Shown here: piece after piece, positions 16,818 to 25,380 of the stretch | Numbering within the stretch: position 1 is the first letter of the stretch | Layout of the letters: each line of letters opens with the position of its first letter | Notes under the pieces: model-generated | What the model was told of the DNA's origin: nothing | Database searches by the model: none | What the model saw: only the letters and a program-made list of their open reading frames with translations | Source: JAEYOM01 sp036260935 | GTDB taxonomy: Bacteria; Bacillota; Clostridia; Acetivibrionales; DTU013 | Direction of reading: 5' to 3' | DNA: 64,000 nt | NCBI GenBank assembly: GCA_036260935.1 | Contig: DATALQ010000036.1 | Span: forward strand, 1 to 64,000 | Made by a program: the position numbers and the translations under genes

Positions 16818-19800
16818 CTATTTCCCGACCGGTTTTTCTGCAGCAGTATTCACTGCGGCAGCCTCGGACTCTGCTTCCGAACCTGCATCCTTCATGAGCC
16901 TCCACCAATCCTCGTCCTTACGGTCGGCAAGCATGCGATAACGGTTGTCCCTTACCGAGGTGTCGAACTGGCAAACGGAGCTGAAACTGCAATAGGTACA
17001 GGCGGTCAGTGCTTTCTTTTTATACGGGCTTATGGCCACATTTCCTTCCAGTATTCCGCTCCCGATCGAAGCAAGCGTTTTCCGGACGTATTTCCGGAGC
17101 GCGTCGAATTGATCCCCGGTGGCTGCAGACGACCTGCCCAGCGTGCCGTCCTTGTTTATCCTTGCCGGAATGATCAGAGAGTCGCCGTCGATCTGCTTGT
17201 CCATTTCCTTGAGCAGCTTAACATCAGCAAGGACAAGACCTTTCATTCTGAGTTCCTTCATAATGGCCTTTTCGATTTCTTCGTCGGTGCTTTCCCTTCC
17301 GCATCGTATCATAGGATCGTCCAGCCTGAAATAAAGCACACCCGCCGGCAGAGGCTTTCCTTTTCCGTCCGAACCATGTCCTCCGGCACCCTCACCTTCG
17401 GACTGTCCCAAGCCACACCCGTCACTGACCTGACCAAAAGCGGCTGCCGGGCTTCTTCCCTTTCCACCCGCTGCCTCCTCGCTTTCGAGTACTGCGTCCA
17501 GGTAGGTGATCAGTTGGAGCTGCAGGCCATAATATACGTCGACCAGCTTCAGTGCCCTGTTCCCGGACTTATAGTCTATTATTCTAAGGTATGTCCCGTC
17601 TTCACTATTCAAGGAGTCCACTCTGTCGATTCTGCCCGTCATTTTTATGCATTCTCCCGTAGGCAGCTCTATCGAAATCGCAGGATATCTTCCGCGGTCC
17701 CCGAATTCCACCTCGTATCCGGAGGGTTCGAAGCCGCCGGAGCTAATATGCCTGCTGATGTGCATAAGGGCTTTTGTCACAGTCCTCCTGAGCTTTTCGG
17801 AAAAGTACAGGTATTTTTTACTGCTGACAAGAATGCTGCCCGCGTTTACCGAGAGCCACTTGCCCACCAGGCTGGTGACCTGTTCGGCACACCATTTTTC
17901 GTCCAACTGTCGCCAGCTTACTCCCTTTTTTACGAGCAGCCTTGAGAATTCGTCAATTATATGGTGCATGAAGGTGCCCGCATCAACCGGATCGAAGCTG
18001 TAAATTCTACGTTCTTTGGCCTTGAGCCCGTATTTGATATAGTATGAAAACGGGCAGGAAGCATACGCTTCCATCCGTGAAATGCTTGTGAACACAGGGT
18101 TCCCGTACAACCCTGACGCCCTGCTGCCTGTGAGCCGGTTTGCCTGGTTGGTATAGCCAAGCCCGTCTAAAATTTTGGAACATTTATCCTTCCAGCCTTC
18201 ATTGTTCGTAAACCACCGGTATATATCCCTCCAGCCTTCATTCACAGGCTCTCCGTCATAATACCTTCGAAGCTGTACCACAAGCTCGTCAAACGCAGGT
18301 TCCTGCGCGGCGGGTATAGTCATTTCACCTTGATCGGCAGAGGTAACCGTACTTTTTATTATAACTCCCGGCAGTATCCTTCTTACTTCGGATATGACGC
18401 GAGACGGCCTTAGCGCCTTGCCATCGCGGTCGGCGGTCGGGTAAGAGAGCCACAGATAGACGGACGGAGTCGCGAGAGCCATATATACCATGAACCTTTC
18501 CTCGAGGCACCGTTTCGTTGTATTCCCCGCAAGTTCAAGTCCCATCTGTCCCAGATTGTCACGGTCCATATCTGAAAGCAGTCCCTGGTCCGTTTTCGTC
18601 CCGGGCAATACTCCCTCGTTGGCGCCCAGTATATATAAAGCCTTTATCTCATGACTTCTGGCCCGCTCGATACTGCCGACCAGCACCTGGTCCAAAGCAG
18701 GCGGGATCAAGCCCATTTTGTGCCCTTCGAATCCTGCGGCTAATACTTCCGAGAAACGTTCTGCACCGAGCTTCTCATCCCCGAGCACTTCGACCACCTG
18801 CGAGAATACATCCATTACGATATTCCAGACCTGGCGGTATTCATCCGCACGGTCCAGCAGCCCTTCAGCCGCTATTTGTTTGGAAAGCTCGTCCATCCTT
18901 TTGTCGGCGCCTGTTTCACAGAGCAGTTCATAAAGTGCCGTACAAAAACTGACAGCGCTTGTTCCGCCCTTCGTTTTGGAACGGAGAGCCTCGAGTGGCT
19001 CCGCTAAAAGCCTTCTTGCCGCATTGACCCGCAGCAGGTATTCTTCCTCACGCTGGCCGGGTTCAGCGCCTGCCTCGGTCATTGTTACCGGGCGGTCCCA
19101 GTCTTCGCTTCGAGTCCAGGCATTTCCTCTGATCCCGTTTGCCAGTACATAGTTTTCAAGCAGGTCCAATTCGTCCCGCCCGACTCCCGCGAGGCCTGTC
19201 CGGGCATATCTGAAAACTGCCTCGTAAGACCAGCTGCTGGTCAGAATCTCAAGCGCGGAGTTTATGAAAACAATAAGCGGATGGCCGTCGATACTTCTGT
19301 TGCCGTCAAGAAAAAAAGGTACTCCATACCTTGCGAATATGCTTTTTACGATACCCGTGTAGCTTTCGGGATTTCTCATCGTAACCGCGATATCGCGGTA
19401 ACGGAAGCTGTGTTCCCGGCAGAGCCTGACAATATCCCGGGCACAATCTTCGACTTCGGAATACGGATTGGCCGAAGCTGAAATACAAACATCCTCGCAT
19501 TGCTTTGCATATTTTTTATATGGAAAACTATAAAAATTCCGTTCAAGATGGCCGAGTTCCTCGGAGGTGGCAAAACGCGGCAGTGTACCGTTCCGGCCGT
19601 CCAGTTTTACGGGCTTCTCGACCGTAATCCCGTCCTTTTCAGCCAATCGAACAAGCTTTACGGCAGTATTCCTGACGGGCTCGAATACCATCGATCCACC
19701 GCCCTGGCCGCCCGAAAGGCTGCCGGCGCCATCGGAGATACTGTCGGTGCAAAGGCAAACCGTTACTCTCTCCACTTTTCCGAGCAGCTTGGCTATTATT

Positions 19801-20432
19801 TTGTATTCTTGCGGCGTAAAGCCTGAAAATTCATCTATCCAGATTTCAGCTCCGTCAAACTGCCTTGATTCGTCCAGTTTTTTGTACAGTTCGGTCAGGT
19901 CGTCATCCGCATCCAGATAGTTCCGATGCAGTTGATTTTCGAACTCCGAATAAACCAGTGCCAGGTCGCTGAGCTTGTCCTTCAGCGGCAGACTGCCGTC
20001 AAGCTTGCCCGCTGCAAGATGTAATTGCTCGGGAGGGACATCATACCGCTTGAATTCCGTAATTGCATCGGATAAGGTTTCTGTAAAGCCCTTTCTGAGG
20101 GCAGCTCTTGAAAACACCTTCAGATCGCCCGACAGGCTATCAAGTATCCTGAACAGCAGCATGCTCTTTCCCGATGCATCCAGATGCTTGAGCGAAATGC
20201 CTCCGACCTCGCTGAAAACACGGAACGCCAGCCTTCTGAAGCTAAGGACTTCAGCGCTGAAGATACCGGACGAGCCGGTAGTCCTGGCAAGGCTTTTTTC
20301 CGCCTGAAGCGAGAATTGTTCCGGCACTATCAATATCAACGGGTGTTCAGCGCCGACCCTGTTTTTTATTTCATGAAGACAGAAGGCCGATTTACCGCTT
20401 CCGGCCCGGCCATATACTATTCTGAGCCCCAT
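16818..20432 (-). CDS. addB: Helicase-exonuclease AddAB, subunit AddB
   Basis: 1204-residue partner of AddA with an N-terminal inactivated helicase region that in known AddB proteins reads Chi, and a C-terminal nuclease carrying a 4Fe-4S cluster. Walker A-like GRAGSGKSAF at 8-17; EDCARDIVRLCREH and ILGANEGVLP are family blocks; the cluster cysteines are visible as YASCPFSYY (about 790) and CTYCSFSSVCQFD (about 1142-1153); the nuclease has RIIDYKSGNRAL. A Gly/Ser/Glu-rich stretch (about residues 1000-1040) is low complexity. First gene of addBA; an extended -10 motif lies 39 bp upstream. Confidence 0.96.
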   Translation of the reverse strand: MGLRIVYGRAGSGKSAFCLHEIKNRVGAEHPLILIVPEQFSLQAEKSLARTTGSSGIFSAEVLSFRRLAFRVFSEVGGISLKHLDASGKSMLLFRILDSLSGDLKVFSRAALRKGFTETLSDAITEFKRYDVPPEQLHLAAGKLDGSLPLKDKLSDLALVYSEFENQLHRNYLDADDDLTELYKKLDESRQFDGAEIWIDEFSGFTPQEYKIIAKLLGKVERVTVCLCTDSISDGAGSLSGGQGGGSMVFEPVRNTAVKLVRLAEKDGITVEKPVKLDGRNGTLPRFATSEELGHLERNFYSFPYKKYAKQCEDVCISASANPYSEVEDCARDIVRLCREHSFRYRDIAVTMRNPESYTGIVKSIFARYGVPFFLDGNRSIDGHPLIVFINSALEILTSSWSYEAVFRYARTGLAGVGRDELDLLENYVLANGIRGNAWTRSEDWDRPVTMTEAGAEPGQREEEYLLRVNAARRLLAEPLEALRSKTKGGTSAVSFCTALYELLCETGADKRMDELSKQIAAEGLLDRADEYRQVWNIVMDVFSQVVEVLGDEKLGAERFSEVLAAGFEGHKMGLIPPALDQVLVGSIERARSHEIKALYILGANEGVLPGTKTDQGLLSDMDRDNLGQMGLELAGNTTKRCLEERFMVYMALATPSVYLWLSYPTADRDGKALRPSRVISEVRRILPGVIIKSTVTSADQGEMTIPAAQEPAFDELVVQLRRYYDGEPVNEGWRDIYRWFTNNEGWKDKCSKILDGLGYTNQANRLTGSRASGLYGNPVFTSISRMEAYASCPFSYYIKYGLKAKERRIYSFDPVDAGTFMHHIIDEFSRLLVKKGVSWRQLDEKWCAEQVTSLVGKWLSVNAGSILVSSKKYLYFSEKLRRTVTKALMHISRHISSGGFEPSGYEVEFGDRGRYPAISIELPTGECIKMTGRIDRVDSLNSEDGTYLRIIDYKSGNRALKLVDVYYGLQLQLITYLDAVLESEEAAGGKGRSPAAAFGQVSDGCGLGQSEGEGAGGHGSDGKGKPLPAGVLYFRLDDPMIRCGRESTDEEIEKAIMKELRMKGLVLADVKLLKEMDKQIDGDSLIIPARINKDGTLGRSSAATGDQFDALRKYVRKTLASIGSGILEGNVAISPYKKKALTACTYCSFSSVCQFDTSVRDNRYRMLADRKDEDWWRLMKDAGSEAESEAAAVNTAAEKPVGK

Positions 20433-20470
20433 AGACGCCTCCGTAAGGTGAGGTTATGCTTCATAAAACA

Positions 20471-20480
20471 ATTGTACCAT
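20471..20480 (-). promoter_or_regulatory. Extended -10 element upstream of addB
   Basis: Minus-strand TATGGTACAAT, i.e. an extended -10 with -10 hexamer TACAAT at 20471-20476. No convincing -35. The same 11-mer lies upstream of the 39636-41111 gene. Confidence 0.4.
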
Positions 20481-20497
20481 ATTCGATTTTATTTTTT

Positions 20498-20947
20498 TCA
20501 CTTAACTTTTTCGAGATAAACAAAGGTCAGGGTATCGTGGATATACTCCTCCCTGACCTGTTTGTAGCCGAGACTTCCATAAAAATAAAGATTTTTAACG
20601 CTGTTTTTTCCTGTAAACAGTGAAAAGAGGTGACACTCGGGAAACATATCCTCTACAGCAAGCATTAGCTTTTTCCCGACTCCCCTGTTTTGAAATTCAG
20701 GGTGTACGATAACCCTGCCGATAAAGCATGTTCCATCCTTCTCATATGCCCTTATCGATCCGATTATCCTGTTGTCCCCGACAGCTTTCAGAATAATCTG
20801 GTTATGGAAATCCTCCCTGATGCCATCGATTGTCTGCGTCAAGGGAGGTATGCCGTAGTCATTGCATATCATAGCCTCACTTTGGTACGCCAGCTTCTGC
20901 AGCGCCAGAATTTCCTCCAGGTCTTCGTACAAAGCCTTTTCTATCAT
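20498..20947 (-). CDS. GNAT family N-acetyltransferase
   Basis: 149-residue acetyltransferase. Acetyl-CoA loop FQNRGVGKKLMLAVE preceded by CFIGRVIVHPE; C-terminal SLFTGKNSVKNLYFYGSLGYKQV is the usual GNAT ending. The start is ATG 20947 (GGTGAAGAAA upstream); an in-frame TTG at 20962 is less likely. Substrate unknown. A 97-bp element with 14-bp inverted ends lies between this gene and the upstream DUF3795 gene. Confidence 0.85.
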   Translation of the reverse strand: MIEKALYEDLEEILALQKLAYQSEAMICNDYGIPPLTQTIDGIREDFHNQIILKAVGDNRIIGSIRAYEKDGTCFIGRVIVHPEFQNRGVGKKLMLAVEDMFPECHLFSLFTGKNSVKNLYFYGSLGYKQVREEYIHDTLTFVYLEKVK

Positions 20948-20979
20948 TTTCTTCACCCGCAAATCATATTACTATCGCA

Positions 20980-21076
20980 CCGGTCAGTTTTATTGCGAGA
21001 ACGATGCTTTAAGACAAAGAGCCTGTAAATGCTCAATTGTTTCTTCGCTTTGTGTTCTACCGATAAAACTGACCGG
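20980..21076. repeat. 97-bp element with 14-bp perfect inverted ends
   Basis: CCGGTCAGTTTTAT (20980-20993) is repeated in inverted form at 21063-21076. Inner arms AGAAC (20998-21002)/GTTCT (21054-21058) and ACAAAG (21014-21019)/CTTTGT (21048-21053) extend the foldback. No reading frame and no clear target-site duplication. It could be a small non-autonomous element or a structured intergenic repeat. Confidence 0.6.
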
Positions 21077-21089
21077 CACGGTCAACTTA

Positions 21090-21467
21090 CTACTTCCCAT
21101 CGAGTATCATCTGAACTATGCCTTCCTCAGTATCCGGAATATCGTAATCTCCCGTAAGCTCGCCCGGATTGTGGTATACAAGGCCGGCTTTTTCATTTTT
21201 CGCCAGGCAATCCAGCAGATATTCCTCACCATATTCTCTTGCGAAAGCTGCAAATGCCCGTATCCTCTTATTATCGAGCATACTGCCTCTGCACGGGAAC
21301 TCGCCGCATTCCCAACACCCCTTGATACCCTTGGTCTTGAAGCATTGGAAGTTCTTGCACCAGTCCTTATCCTTGCAGCCTTCGTTTCGGCATCCCACAC
21401 AGGTAGTATTCTCGCTGCACAGAGCGCATGCAAGCCCGCAAAATGCAATTCCCTTTTGCCTGTCCAT
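21090..21467 (-). CDS. DUF3795 family cysteine-rich protein, LexA-type promoter
   Basis: 125 residues with a cysteine-rich N-terminal half: FCGLACALCSENTTCVGCRNEGC, DWCKNFQC, GCWECGEFPC. This matches the DUF3795 pattern, thought to bind metal (zinc or Fe-S), with no known reaction. C-terminal half is helical. Its promoter has a perfect SOS (LexA) box between -35 and -10 (21513-21541), so induction by DNA damage is expected. GGGGGAGAAG ribosome site before the ATG. Confidence 0.85.
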   Translation of the reverse strand: MDRQKGIAFCGLACALCSENTTCVGCRNEGCKDKDWCKNFQCFKTKGIKGCWECGEFPCRGSMLDNKRIRAFAAFAREYGEEYLLDCLAKNEKAGLVYHNPGELTGDYDIPDTEEGIVQMILDGK

Positions 21468-21512
21468 TTTCTTCTCCCCCTGACCCGAACACTTTAAACA
21501 TTATATGGGAAT

Positions 21513-21541
21513 ATGTTACCAAACATATGTTCGAGTGTCAA
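21513..21541 (-). promoter_or_regulatory. LexA-controlled (SOS) promoter
   Basis: Minus-strand perfect -35 TTGACA (21536-21541), 17-bp spacer and -10 TAACAT (21513-21518). The spacer holds CGAACATATGTTTG (21520-21533), which fits the Gram-positive LexA consensus CGAACRNRYGTTYG. A second promoter of the same design is at 33576-33604. Confidence 0.82.
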
Positions 21542-21549
21542 GGTACATT

Positions 21550-22131
21550 TTATGCTTTATGTTCTGCTACTTCAACGTCAGACTTCAGCAAAGAATACAA
21601 TATTAAATCGACTACCCCCTGCCCTTTCCAAAAATACCCCTGCCGAATCATTCCTTCTTTGGTAAAGCCATTTCTCAACAATACATTTTGGGATTTGATG
21701 TTTTCCGGCATGACAAATGCCTGTATACGGTTAATACCGATTTCGTTAAAAAGAAAATCCGTCATAGCCTTGACAGTTTTTGTTATGATTCCCCTGTCCC
21801 AATATTTATCATTCAGTCTATACCCTATCGTTATCATATTTATCTCAGCAGAGTACTCAAACATTTCCGCAATGCCGACGATTTTATCAGGATCACTGTT
21901 CAGGCAGATTCCAAGAAAGATATATTTTCTTTTATGAAAGTCTCTATCAAAATGTCCTATCATATTGGCAACAGTGTCTTTATTCTTTCTAAGCATTACA
22001 GGAGTGTATTGAAAAAGTTTTTCATTACTGTATATCTCAAAAATGCTGTCAAGGTCGGAAGCTTCAATTTTTCTTAATGTTATTTCCTCTGTTGCTATAT
22101 ATGGAAACTTATCATATGGATTTTTGCCCAT
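21550..22131 (-). CDS. GNAT acetyltransferase, RimJ/RimL type
   Basis: 193 residues. The N-terminus (ITLRKIEASDLDSIFEIYSNEKLFQYTPV), the NMITIGYRLNDKYWDRGIITKTVKAM block and INRIQAFVMPENIKSQNVLLRNGF are typical of the RimJ/RimL-like N-terminal or small-molecule acetyltransferases. Substrate unknown; could act on ribosomal protein ends or on a drug. GGGGC ribosome site upstream. Confidence 0.88.
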   Translation of the reverse strand: MGKNPYDKFPYIATEEITLRKIEASDLDSIFEIYSNEKLFQYTPVMLRKNKDTVANMIGHFDRDFHKRKYIFLGICLNSDPDKIVGIAEMFEYSAEINMITIGYRLNDKYWDRGIITKTVKAMTDFLFNEIGINRIQAFVMPENIKSQNVLLRNGFTKEGMIRQGYFWKGQGVVDLILYSLLKSDVEVAEHKA

Positions 22132-22183
22132 AATTATCTTGCCCCTTTCATAGTCCTTGCAAGCTGGTGAGCCATATTGACTT

Positions 22184-22639
22184 TTACAATAATTTTTTCT
22201 TCATGCAGATACTGTTGCTGTTACCCTCATAAACTCCATAATTCGGGATGGTTTCGAAACCGCATTTTTCATACAGACCGATTGCTTCATACTGCCGTCT
22301 TCCGGTTTCGAGCACAGCATACCTGAAGCCCTCTGCCAACGCAGCCTCTTCCAGCTTTGAAACGATTATTTTTGACAAGCCGCGACCTCTGAATTCTTTC
22401 GCGACAAAAATGCGCTTCAGTTCTATGGTTTCGGCATCGCAGCGTTTAAACGCGCCGCACGCCGCAGGACGTCCGTCGATGTAAAGCAATATGACATTTT
22501 TTATATTGTCTGTACTGTTGTGGACATCGTATTGCTTCTGAAATTGTCCATATCTTTCATTGAGATCATCGTCAAGCAGCTTTATAAGAGCGGCAAAATC
22601 GGCATTTTCACCGGTTGTATGTACGATTTCCATTGTCAC
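22184..22639 (-). CDS. GNAT family N-acetyltransferase
   Basis: 151 residues; the family core is ELKRIFVAKEFRGRGLSKIIVSKLEEAA, followed by YAVLETGRRQYEAIGLYEKCGFETIPNYG. Starts at GTG 22639 or the nearby ATG 22633. It overlaps the upstream AraC-type regulator by 4 bp, so the two are translated together and the regulator may control it. This pairing suggests a response to a small toxic compound, by inference only. Confidence 0.88.
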   Translation of the reverse strand: MTMEIVHTTGENADFAALIKLLDDDLNERYGQFQKQYDVHNSTDNIKNVILLYIDGRPAACGAFKRCDAETIELKRIFVAKEFRGRGLSKIIVSKLEEAALAEGFRYAVLETGRRQYEAIGLYEKCGFETIPNYGVYEGNSNSICMKKKLL

Positions 22640-23538
22640 TGCCTCTTCCTTACCGGAATATAGAGATTTATGATACTTTTCCCTTCGGGATCCTTCGCAG
22701 GGTCGTTCAAGTTAAACTCGAGGCAGTCCCTGTCGTCCAGATCATAGTCGCTGTTCGGCAGCCATTGGCCGAATATGGAACTATATGCGATAGCCAGCTT
22801 ATCGACAGTATCGTGGAATCTGTAAAGCGCATATAGCCCGCCCTTAAGCGTTCTGAATTTTACGTCGGGGTCCTCCTGCTTATTGAAGCCTTCCGGAATG
22901 GTTACACATGCGTCGAACCTGCACTCTTCTTCAGGCACATCTGCCGGATCGTCGAGAGAAACACCTATATAGCTGGTGTTAGCCGGGTTGATCCAGTTTT
23001 CATAGGACCATTTCAATATCTTATCCCATGCTCCCCTCGAATCAAGATAGCTTCCTACCTTCCTGGCATAAGCCACTTCCATATCAGGCAATTCTTCAAG
23101 TGTGATGTTCATATCCCAAATCCTCCTTAAAAAATAATTCTTACTGACATCATAATAAAAGGAGGAGGTGTTTTCTTCTTCATTATTGCGGGATGCTGAC
23201 GGATTATTGCTGAATTCCTTCCTCAATTCCCTCGGCGTTTTTCCGAAGTATTTCCTGAAAGCGGCATTAAAGCTGGATAAAGTATCAAAACCACACAGAC
23301 TGGCTATTTCTACGACTGTTTTACCGGTGGTCTTCAGGTATTCCGCGGACCGTTCCATCCGCCTTTTTGTCAGGAATTCAATGGGAGTGATTCCCTCAAT
23401 GGCTGCAAAGACGCGGGAAAAATGATACTTGGAAAAGTTCGATATCCCTGCGAGCTTCTCAAGATCAAGCTTGTCAGTAAGATTATCCTCTATGTAGGCT
23501 TTAACTTTGTCAATTTTCTGCTGGTATTCGTTGATCAC
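22636..23538 (-). CDS. AraC family regulator with GyrI-like effector-binding domain
   Basis: 300 residues. Two helix-turn-helix units at about 8-105 (LEKLAGISNFSKYHFSRVF, VVEIASLCGFDTLSSFNAAFRKYFGKTPRELR) and a C-terminal GyrI/SbmC-like domain (about 140-300: LEELPDMEVAYARKVGSY, YIGVSLDDP, GGLYALYRFHD). This is the architecture of regulators that sense small, often cationic or amphipathic, molecules. Followed with a 4-bp overlap by a GNAT gene. Confidence 0.92.
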   Translation of the reverse strand: MINEYQQKIDKVKAYIEDNLTDKLDLEKLAGISNFSKYHFSRVFAAIEGITPIEFLTKRRMERSAEYLKTTGKTVVEIASLCGFDTLSSFNAAFRKYFGKTPRELRKEFSNNPSASRNNEEENTSSFYYDVSKNYFLRRIWDMNITLEELPDMEVAYARKVGSYLDSRGAWDKILKWSYENWINPANTSYIGVSLDDPADVPEEECRFDACVTIPEGFNKQEDPDVKFRTLKGGLYALYRFHDTVDKLAIAYSSIFGQWLPNSDYDLDDRDCLEFNLNDPAKDPEGKSIINLYIPVRKRQ

Positions 23539-23662
23539 AGACGCTCCATCCGCCTTCCGGGCTCCTTCGCTAAGGCATGTTATTTCTGGATGTCATTCCT
23601 GACGCATCGATAGGGCCATGTCCTTCCGGGTTTGTTATTCCGGGAGTGCCGATCCAACCGGG

Positions 23663-24148
23663 TCATCCGAAATAGTCGACCCATTCTACAGCTTCGAAAC
23701 CCCTGTCTCTCAGGATGCTGTCGCAATGGCCGACATGATATTGCACGTGCCTGGTCAGCATGAACACTATGTCGATGTTTTTGATCTTATCGTAGATTAC
23801 GTTTGGCTCTCCCATCCATGCGTCGTTCCTGCTCTCGAAAAATTTACAGGTCAGCGTCTTCACCTTGTCCTTATACTCGATGAGTTCGTCCCTTGTTATA
23901 CTGCCTTCAGGATCGTGATCGAGCTCCGGGTATGTTCTCCTGTCCTCAAACGGCTCGGTGAACTCGTCTCCTGCCTGTCTCATCCAGTAATCGATTCCGG
24001 TCAGAGCATGCAATATCTGCTGCCAGAACACAAACCCTGAAAGCTTCTTGTCCCAGAGTTCGTCCGGGCATTGAGCAATCATTTTTTCAAGCATTTCAAA
24101 GCTTAAGTCGAAGTGTATCTTTACGGACTTGATAATGCCATTGTTCAT
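23663..24148 (-). CDS. DinB family protein
   Basis: 161-residue four-helix-bundle protein of the DinB/YfiT-like superfamily. Metal-ligand histidines are in QQILHALTGIDYWMR and HVQYHVGHCDSI. Members include thiol-dependent S-transferases and detoxifying enzymes; the substrate here is unknown. ATG 24148 overlaps the stop of the upstream histidine phosphatase gene by 4 bp; the open frame extends to 24205 but only inside that gene. Confidence 0.85.
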   Translation of the reverse strand: MNNGIIKSVKIHFDLSFEMLEKMIAQCPDELWDKKLSGFVFWQQILHALTGIDYWMRQAGDEFTEPFEDRRTYPELDHDPEGSITRDELIEYKDKVKTLTCKFFESRNDAWMGEPNVIYDKIKNIDIVFMLTRHVQYHVGHCDSILRDRGFEAVEWVDYFG

Positions 24149-24771
24149 GAAAATGCCCCCTCTTCCATGTAATGCGACACATCTCCCCATATCACCGGGC
24201 TCCAAATACCATCATTGTAATCGACTATATTGAGGCAGGCTTGCTTCATATAAGCGCCTGTCCACAGATCCTTTACGGCCTTATTTTCGATAAAGGCAGC
24301 AATAGCCTTGAGCGTAACCGCATGCGTTACGACAAGCACATTTCCATCATTGTGCCTTCTTGCAATGGTTTCCATCGTTCTTCCGGCACGGTCGATCAGA
24401 GCTTCAATAGTTTCACCGCCTACCGGCTTATATCTGTGTGGGGAATTCTGAAAATTACTGTATTCCTCCGGGTAACGCCCCTCTATCTCGGATAAAAACA
24501 TTCCTTCCCACTCGCCGAGATTAATCTCCATCAAGCCGTCCATCGGCACTACAGGTATATCCCGGCTGCCGGCAATTATGCGCGCCGTCTGGAGCGCCCT
24601 TCTGCTCGAGCTCGAATATACCGATTCGAATTCAACTCCCACAAGAGCCTCCGCAAGCCACTCCGCCTGCCTTACGCCCAGTTCGGACAAGGGCGAATCC
24701 TTGTGTCCCTGCGTTCTTTTCTGAATATTCCAGGTAGTCTCCCCGTGCCTTGTTATGTAAAACCTCAACAT
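24145..24771 (-). CDS. Histidine phosphatase family protein
   Basis: 208-residue phosphoglycerate-mutase-like phosphatase. RHG motif FYITRHGETTWN (His8), TARIIAG, the acid residue in EINLGEWEG and the second catalytic His in VLVVTHAVTLKAI. This group includes broad phosphatases, alpha-ribazole phosphatase (CobC) and phosphoglycerate mutase-like enzymes; no cobalamin genes are nearby so the substrate is left open. Coupled by a 4-bp overlap to a DinB gene. Confidence 0.9.
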   Translation of the reverse strand: MLRFYITRHGETTWNIQKRTQGHKDSPLSELGVRQAEWLAEALVGVEFESVYSSSSRRALQTARIIAGSRDIPVVPMDGLMEINLGEWEGMFLSEIEGRYPEEYSNFQNSPHRYKPVGGETIEALIDRAGRTMETIARRHNDGNVLVVTHAVTLKAIAAFIENKAVKDLWTGAYMKQACLNIVDYNDGIWSPVIWGDVSHYMEEGAFS

Positions 24772-24846
24772 GTTTGCCTCACACCTGTCTTCTGTTTTTA
24801 CCCCGGTAGATCCATATCCAAGTCATAATCCAAGAGCTAGTCTTGA

Positions 24847-25305
24847 TTAAAGAGTTTCCACTTCCTTGAGCCTGCCGTCAAAATGTCCGATATGCCACTG
24901 CAGATGTCTGAAATAGTCCTTTACGATAAATTCCAGCGGCAGCGCATGTTCATCCTTGATCCAGACATTTCCGAGTGCCCCTTCGTCCAAATTCTCTATG
25001 ATCTTCAGCAATATACGGTTATACGAATACCACAGTGCCGTCAGGCTGTTCCAGTCCATGTCCCTGTAATTCTGAGCACGTATCCAGCTCTCCGCCTCGT
25101 ATGGGGGGAAATCCAGCAGATCTCCGAATTGCAGCCTGACAAATCTCTGGTGGTTATTCGAAGCGGAATCTATCAGATGGCCTATTATCTCTTTAAGCGA
25201 CCAGCTTTCCGGGGCAGGTCTTATGCCTGTAATCCCTTCCGGAACCTCAGTCAGCTTTTTGTGAAAGGTTTCAATTATCTCGGAATAATTTTTGATATCG
25301 AACAT
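24847..25305 (-). CDS. DinB family protein
   Basis: Residues 1-152 form a DinB-superfamily helical bundle; ESWSLKEIIGHLIDSASNNHQRFVR and YFRHLQWHIGHFDGRL carry the three expected metal-binding His. Start ATG 25305 has GGGGG seven bases upstream; an in-frame TTG at 25311 is not needed. Second of three DinB genes in the accessory region, about 30% alike by eye to the other two and probably not a recent duplicate. Confidence 0.85.
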   Translation of the reverse strand: MFDIKNYSEIIETFHKKLTEVPEGITGIRPAPESWSLKEIIGHLIDSASNNHQRFVRLQFGDLLDFPPYEAESWIRAQNYRDMDWNSLTALWYSYNRILLKIIENLDEGALGNVWIKDEHALPLEFIVKDYFRHLQWHIGHFDGRLKEVETL

Positions 25306-25380
25306 TTTCAATCCCCCTTTTATTGTGCTGAGTACTAGTGTTGTGTCCTGTGGCGCCGGGCGAACCGCTGTTCCAGCCTC

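Noticed and set aside
24149..24205. Earlier start for the DinB gene at 23663
   Set aside because: It lies inside the histidine phosphatase gene and adds residues unlike the family; ATG 24148 gives an ATGA coupling.
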